A stretch of DNA of 58,651 nt, taken from contig CALCQV010000095.1 in the NCBI GenBank assembly GCA_937894795.1, forward strand, positions 1-58,651. The letters run 5' to 3'. This document shows, piece after piece, positions 54,256 to 58,651 of the stretch. Both the position numbers and the translations under genes were made by a program. This stretch comes from an uncultured Bacteroidales bacterium (GTDB lineage: Bacteria > Bacteroidota > Bacteroidia > Bacteroidales > Lentimicrobiaceae). The notes beneath the pieces were generated by a model. The model was not told the origin of the DNA, did not search any database, and was given only the letters and a program-made list of their open reading frames with translations. Numbering within the stretch: position 1 is the first letter of the stretch; each line of letters opens with the position of its first letter.

Positions 54256-55379
54256 ATGAGTGGGGCAAATGATATTTCGATAAAGATTCTCCTTATAGAG
54301 GATGATAAAGCTTTGGCTCTCACTATCATTAACCTGTTAAGAGTAAAAGGATATGATGTTACTCATGCACCAGACGGTGCAGTGGGAATACAAAAAGCAT
54401 TTGAAATACTTCCTGATCTAATATTATGCGATATTTCAATGAAGGAGATCAATGGCTATGATGTATTCAATGTTTTGAAGGAAAGCTCTGCAACAGCCAT
54501 GATTCCATTTGTATTCCTGACAGCTAAATCAGAGCTGAAGGATATTAGATTTGGTATGCAGCTTGGTGCAGATGATTATATTGTCAAACCATTTGAATAC
54601 GACGAGCTTCTTACCTCTATAGCAACCCGGTTAAATAAAGCCGATGCATACAGAAAGGCGAATGAGGAAAAATTCATTGCTCTATCGATGATTTCACCCT
54701 ATGGGATATATATATATATCAGGGTGACAAGTTCATAGAAACCAATCCAAGCTTATCCAATATTCTGGGCTATAGTCGTGAAGAGTTATCATCAATGGGA
54801 TTTCAGAATCTTATTTCTGAAGATCAGCAGCAATCAGCCTTAGAGAAGATAAGCCGGTGTATGCAGGGTTTTACCAAAGAGATCCATATTAGTTTTCGTG
54901 CCAAACACAAATCGGGCAGCTTCGTCAATGTTGAGTTATATGGTATAGAAGGTTTGAAAGTTAAAGGGCGAACCAGTCTTTTGGGGATAATTTCACCTAC
55001 ACAGGTAACAAAGGTGGACGATCAGACAATTGGAGGGCTCAGCCTTGATGAATTCAGAGAGTTTGAAAAGGCTGTTGATTTGATAGGAGGGAAAGGAAAT
55101 TATGTATCAGAAGAGCTGATAAATAAATTACGGGCACTTTTCTATAAGGGTGAAGATAATGAAGAAAAGAAAGTCGAGGAAATTGGCTTTTCAGACAGAG
55201 AACTTGAAATACTCATTCAAGTATGCAATGGGTTATCTACCAAAGAGATAGCTGATAAACTCTATATTAGTAGCCGAACTGTTGAGAAGCACAGGGCGAA
55301 TTTAATGACAAAAATAGGAGCTAAGAATATTATTGAAGTAATTATCTATGGATTAAAACACCAATTGATAGACATTTAA
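54256..55379 (+). pseudogene. REC-PAS-LuxR response regulator split by a frameshift in an (AT)7 tract
   Basis: The first frame (54256-54738) gives a receiver domain: LLIEDDKALA, acceptor Asp in LILCDISMKEINGYD near residue 57, Lys in IVKPFEY. It then enters the PAS domain and stops after a few foreign residues. Another frame (open from 54795, really from the tract onward) completes the PAS domain (YQGDKFIETNPSLSNILGY) and ends with a LuxR-type HTH (GFSDRELEILIQVCNGLSTKEIADKLYISSRTVEKHR-like text). Removing two bases from the AT tract at 54706-54719 joins the frames into one protein of about 373 residues. It would be the regulator partnered with the upstream kinase. It is either phase-variable, a pseudogene, or a sequencing error in a short repeat. 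Confidence 0.88.
54706..54719 (+). repeat. (AT)7 dinucleotide tract at the frameshift point
   Basis: Fourteen bases of alternating A and T between GGG and CAGGG. With six AT units the coding frame is open through the PAS and HTH domains; with seven it ends at TAG 54736-54738. Six or nine units would be in frame, seven or eight not. Confidence 0.9.
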
Positions 55380-55440
55380 TCTCTGTTGCTGCATCACTGA
55401 TGGCTGCATATCAAACGGTACAATTCCAATTTACTGATAA

Positions 55441-57228
55441 TTAATCAAGCTTCAATACTGCCAGGAAGGCAGACTGTGGGACTTCAACATTACCTACTTG
55501 TCGCATACGCTTTTTCCCTTTTTTCTGTTTCTCCAACAGTTTCCTTTTACGGGTTATATCGCCGCCATAACATTTTGCAGTAACATCCTTACGCACAGCT
55601 TTCACGGTTTCACGGGCAATAACCTTGGCGCCAATTGCAGCCTGAATAGCAATGTCAAATTGTTGTCTTGGAATTAGTTCTTTAAGTTTGGCGCACATCT
55701 TAGCACCAAACCTATAGGCATTGTCCGAATGAATGAGTGTTGAAAGCGCATCAACAGGCTCGCCATTTAGTAGAATATCCAGCCTAACCAACTTAGCCTG
55801 TTTATATCCGGTAATATGATAATCAAAAGATGCGTAGCCTTTTGAGATGCTCTTCAATTTATCATAAAAATCAAATACTATCTCACCCAGTGGGAGTTCA
55901 ACTGTCAATTCTACCCTGTTACTAGTAAGATATACCTGGTTTAGTAATGTTCCTCTTTTTTCAATACAAAGTTTCATCACAGCTCCAACAAAGTCTGATT
56001 TTGAGATAATTTGAGCTGTTATATATGGTTCTTCAATGAATTCCAGATAATTTGGTGCCGGCAGACCAGATGGATTATGCACTTCAAGCATTTCACCCTT
56101 AGTTGTAAAGGCTCTGTAAGATACGTTCGGGACGGTAGAGATAACATCCATATTGAATTCACGATCGAGTCTCTCCTGAATAATCTCCATGTGAAGAAGG
56201 CCAAGGAATCCACACCTGAAGCCAAAGCCCAGTGCAGCGGATGATTCAGGTTCAAAAACCAAAGAAGCATCATTTAACTGCAATTTTTCCATAGAAGAAC
56301 GGAGCTCTTCATAATCATCAGCATCAATTGGATAAACCCCTGCATAAACCATAGGTTTGACATTTGTAAAACCTTCAATAGCTTTCTCACAAGGGCGTTT
56401 TACATGTGTTATGGTATCACCGACTTTAACTTCACGTGAAGTTTTTATACCTGAAATAATATAACCCACATCACCAGCACTTAAAATTTCTCTTGGTTGC
56501 TGAACCAGCTTTAGTACGCCAATCTCATCTGCATTGTATTCTTTACCGGTATTGAAGAACTTGACAAGATCACCTTTTCTGATCTGGCCATTCATTATTC
56601 TGAAATATGCTATAATGCCCCTGAAGCTATTAAATACGGAATCAAAAATAAGAGCTTGTAATGGAGCTTCCGGATCGCCTTTAGGAGCGGGAATTTTTTT
56701 GATGATTGCTTCGAGGATTTCATTAATACCCAATCCTGTTTTGCCACTGGCACGAATAATCTCTTCCGGCTTGCAACCGATCAAATCAATAATCTGTTCT
56801 TCAACCTCTTCCGGCATGGCATTGTCCATATCCATCTTGTTCATAACAGGAATGATTTCCAGATCATGCTCAAGCGCCAGATATAAATTTGAGATCGTTT
56901 GTGCCTGAATACCCTGTGTTGCGTCAATAATGAGCAAAGCGCCTTCACAAGCTGCAATGGAACGTGATACTTCGTATGAAAAATCTACGTGACCGGGAGT
57001 GTCAATAAGATTTAACTTATACGCGGTTCCCTCATAATTATACTCCATCTGGATGGCATGGCTCTTTATTGTTATACCACGTTCACGTTCCAAATCCATG
57101 TCGTCAAGAACCTGATCTTGTTGCTGACGTTCTGAAAGAGTACCTGTGTATTCAAGTAAACGGTCTGCCAAGGTGCTCTTCCCGTGGTCAATATGGGCTA
57201 TAATACAAAAGTTGCGGGTATTTTTCAT
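55441..57228 (-). CDS. lepA: Elongation factor 4
   Basis: LepA is a ribosome-binding GTPase that acts on stalled or back-translocated ribosomes. The 595-residue protein has the GTPase motifs AHIDHGKST, DTPGHVDF and NKMDMDNA, the G2 switch ERERGITIKSHA, domain II, and the unique C-terminal domain (RQVGNVEVPQSAFLAVLKL). ATG 57228 is chosen: it gives the usual N-terminus MKNTRNFCIIAHID, and the promoter box at 57234-57241 ends just before it. The longer reading from 57303 is rejected. Confidence 0.97.
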   Translation of the reverse strand: MKNTRNFCIIAHIDHGKSTLADRLLEYTGTLSERQQQDQVLDDMDLERERGITIKSHAIQMEYNYEGTAYKLNLIDTPGHVDFSYEVSRSIAACEGALLIIDATQGIQAQTISNLYLALEHDLEIIPVMNKMDMDNAMPEEVEEQIIDLIGCKPEEIIRASGKTGLGINEILEAIIKKIPAPKGDPEAPLQALIFDSVFNSFRGIIAYFRIMNGQIRKGDLVKFFNTGKEYNADEIGVLKLVQQPREILSAGDVGYIISGIKTSREVKVGDTITHVKRPCEKAIEGFTNVKPMVYAGVYPIDADDYEELRSSMEKLQLNDASLVFEPESSAALGFGFRCGFLGLLHMEIIQERLDREFNMDVISTVPNVSYRAFTTKGEMLEVHNPSGLPAPNYLEFIEEPYITAQIISKSDFVGAVMKLCIEKRGTLLNQVYLTSNRVELTVELPLGEIVFDFYDKLKSISKGYASFDYHITGYKQAKLVRLDILLNGEPVDALSTLIHSDNAYRFGAKMCAKLKELIPRQQFDIAIQAAIGAKVIARETVKAVRKDVTAKCYGGDITRKRKLLEKQKKGKKRMRQVGNVEVPQSAFLAVLKLD

Positions 57229-57233
57229 CGCTG

Positions 57234-57241
57234 CAAAAGTA
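57234..57241 (-). promoter_or_regulatory. -7 promoter element of lepA
   Basis: On the minus strand it reads TACTTTTG, an exact TAnnTTTG, ending six bases before ATG 57228. The mRNA would have almost no leader. Confidence 0.45.
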
Positions 57242-57452
57242 GAAAAAAAAAGTGATAAAAATTTTAAGCCAATAGTTGATGAAGATATATAGTTTGACTT
57301 CATGAAAATTCAATTTATTATGGTGATCAATGAAAGATGTTAATGCACACTGAAACACATATTGGCTTATTCTATAACTATTGAGAATCAAGTCTATTCA
57401 AGAGGTTTTTAGTGCTTACTGAAGAGATGATATACAACAAAAAAAAGAGCCA

Positions 57453-57486
57453 TTTGTTAATGTGCTTAGTTTTGTGATTAATTTTG
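57453..57486 (+). promoter_or_regulatory. Tandem -7 boxes and -33 element of gapA
   Basis: TTTG at 57453-57456 is followed after 22 bases by TAATTTTG at 57479-57486. Another box, TAGTTTTG, lies at 57467-57474. The second gives a transcript start near 57493, about 35 bases before ATG 57527. Confidence 0.55.
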
Positions 57487-57526
57487 CAAACTGAAATCGA
57501 TAAACAATTATCTAAAGATCAAAAAT

Positions 57527-58531
57527 ATGTCAAAGATTAAGTTAGCTATCAACGGTTTTGGTAGAATTGGCCGTAATGTTTTCAAGCTCGCACTTGAGCG
57601 TGAGAATATTGAAGTAGTGGGAATTAACGATCTCACAAATACGAAAACTCTTGCCTATCTTCTGAAGTATGATTCAACTCAAGGAAAATTTAACGGTAAG
57701 GTGACTTATGATGAAACTTCAGTTATAGTAAATGGTGTAAAATATCCGGTAACTGCTGAAAGAAGTCCACTTAGTATTCCTTGGGCTAAGACTCCCGATG
57801 TTGTGGTTGAATCTACAGGTGTTTTCCGCTCTAAAGAAAGTGCCAAGGGTGGATATGGAGACCATTTAAAAAATGGTGCCAAGAAAGTTATTCTTACGGT
57901 TCCTTCAAAAGATGCAATTGATAGAACTATAGTTTTGGGTGTTAATGATCATGACCTAAAAGATACTGATCAATGTGTTTCAAATGCTTCATGTACTACT
58001 AACTGTCTTGCTCCTATTGCCAAAGTACTCAATGATAGATTTGGCATAGAAAATGGGTTGATGACTACCATTCATTCATATACCAATGACCAGACTATTC
58101 TGGATGCCCCACACAGTGATTTACGACGTGCCCGTTCAGCTGCTGTCTCTCAAATTCCTACAACCACCGGTGCAGCTAAAGCCGTTGGAATTGTTATACC
58201 TGAGCTTAAAGGCAAATTAGATGGTTTAGCCGTCAGAGTCCCGACTCCAACAGGTTCATTAGTTGATCTTGTTGTCAACCTGAAGACAGAAGTAACCAAA
58301 GAGCAGATTAATGCAGCAATGAAAGAAGCCGCTGAAGGTCCAATGAAAGGAATATTGGAATATACTGAAGATGAGATTGTTTCTGTTGATGTTATCCATA
58401 ATCCTGCATCTTCAATATTTGATGCTCTGAGCACAATGGTTAATGGTCGTACTGTAAAAGTATTATCATGGTATGATAATGAGTGGGGATATTCCGCACG
58501 AGTTGTTGACCTGGCTGAAAAGATGTTTTAA
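57527..58531 (+). CDS. gapA: Glyceraldehyde-3-phosphate dehydrogenase, type I
   Basis: A 334-residue glycolytic enzyme, oxidising glyceraldehyde 3-phosphate with NAD and phosphate. The Rossmann motif INGFGRIGRNVF lies near residues 8-19, the catalytic SNASCTTNCLAP (Cys near 152) and TIHSYTNDQ follow, and the C-terminal WYDNEWGYSARV is conserved. The gene has a promoter with two -7 boxes upstream and a terminator downstream, so it is a single-gene unit. Confidence 0.97.
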   Translation: MSKIKLAINGFGRIGRNVFKLALERENIEVVGINDLTNTKTLAYLLKYDSTQGKFNGKVTYDETSVIVNGVKYPVTAERSPLSIPWAKTPDVVVESTGVFRSKESAKGGYGDHLKNGAKKVILTVPSKDAIDRTIVLGVNDHDLKDTDQCVSNASCTTNCLAPIAKVLNDRFGIENGLMTTIHSYTNDQTILDAPHSDLRRARSAAVSQIPTTTGAAKAVGIVIPELKGKLDGLAVRVPTPTGSLVDLVVNLKTEVTKEQINAAMKEAAEGPMKGILEYTEDEIVSVDVIHNPASSIFDALSTMVNGRTVKVLSWYDNEWGYSARVVDLAEKMF

Positions 58532-58597
58532 TAATTTGGCTGTCCAACAGCACTAAGGCTTTAAATTTATTCGTTTTAGTGGTTTTTAATAAATAGA

Positions 58598-58630
58598 AGA
58601 GGCTGTCTCAAAAGAGGCGGCCTCTTTTTT
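58598..58630 (+). terminator. Intrinsic terminator after gapA
   Basis: A 12-base-pair stem (58598-58609 with 58614-58625, two G-T wobbles) with an AAAA loop is followed by a T run. Confidence 0.8.
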
Positions 58631-58651
58631 AATGTTAGTATTTTGAGTGTT

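Noticed and set aside
1..58651. Insertion sequences, prophage genes, tRNA genes and integrase sites
   Set aside because: I found no transposase, integrase, capsid or tRNA-like cloverleaf in any of the gene-free stretches.

Overview
The window is bacterial chromosome from a member of the Bacteroidota, most likely a Bacteroidales-like lineage. The DNA is AT-rich. Many genes are preceded by the Bacteroidota sigma-A promoter (TTTG about 20 bases before TAnnTTTG). One secreted nuclease ends in a type IX secretion sorting domain. Clade-typical families and gene orders are present: DUF4271-hemD-rnpA-yidD, Bacteroidota-type LptD and OstA-like proteins, and an amidase-MCE pair. I see no prophage, transposon, CRISPR array or tRNA. 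The content is mainly chromosomal core with some accessory signalling and envelope genes. Layout: (1) 1-1.3 kb holds the 3' end of a 5S rRNA gene and its terminator, then an M20 amidohydrolase gene broken by one in-frame TAG. (2) 1.3-6.0 kb, minus strand: a run of gatE, gatD and a secreted endonuclease-like gene. gatD and gatE encode the archaeal-type Glu-tRNA(Gln) amidotransferase GatDE, a striking find in a bacterium. (3) 6.0-12.3 kb: DUF4271, hemD, rnpA, yidD, an S41 protease, an O-antigen-ligase-like protein and cytidine deaminase. (4) 12.4-17.2 kb: an orphan DUF6266-like gene, a ChaN-like protein, GtrA, an M28 peptidase and flavodoxin. (5) 17.4-23.0 kb: a likely operon of a thioredoxin-like protein, panC, panD, a flippase-like membrane protein, the heptose-phosphate adenylyltransferase, radA and cvfB. 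(6) 23.4-25.8 kb: cell-envelope genes (M48 lipoprotein, OmpA-type lipoprotein, beta-barrel protein). (7) 26-33.8 kb: a soluble histidine kinase, a GH2 beta-mannosidase, and a sigma-54 activator convergent with a hybrid kinase. (8) 33.9-45.2 kb: a small acetyltransferase, PAP2 phosphatase, ClC channel, LptD-like protein, amidase, MCE protein, DUF389 protein and OstA-like protein. (9) 45.4-49.5 kb: pta, a divergent 3-hydroxyacyl-CoA dehydrogenase, ackA, and yebC. (10) 49.7-55.4 kb: an ECF sigma factor, an anti-sigma-like protein and a GIN/beta-barrel protein, then a two-component pair. The response regulator of that pair is split by a frameshift exactly at a (AT)7 tract. (11) 55.4-58.6 kb: lepA and gapA. 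How the genes work together: much of the window serves the envelope (LPS transport and sugar synthesis, peptidoglycan hydrolysis, lipid trafficking, outer-membrane proteins). A second theme is acetyl-phosphate/acetate metabolism and coenzyme A precursor synthesis. Four sensory modules are interspersed. The observations I rate highest are the bacterial GatDE pair, the dinucleotide-repeat frameshift in the response regulator, the active-site-depleted dehydrogenase between pta and ackA, and palindrome clusters in two gene-free stretches. All family assignments were made by reading protein motifs by eye, without database searches.
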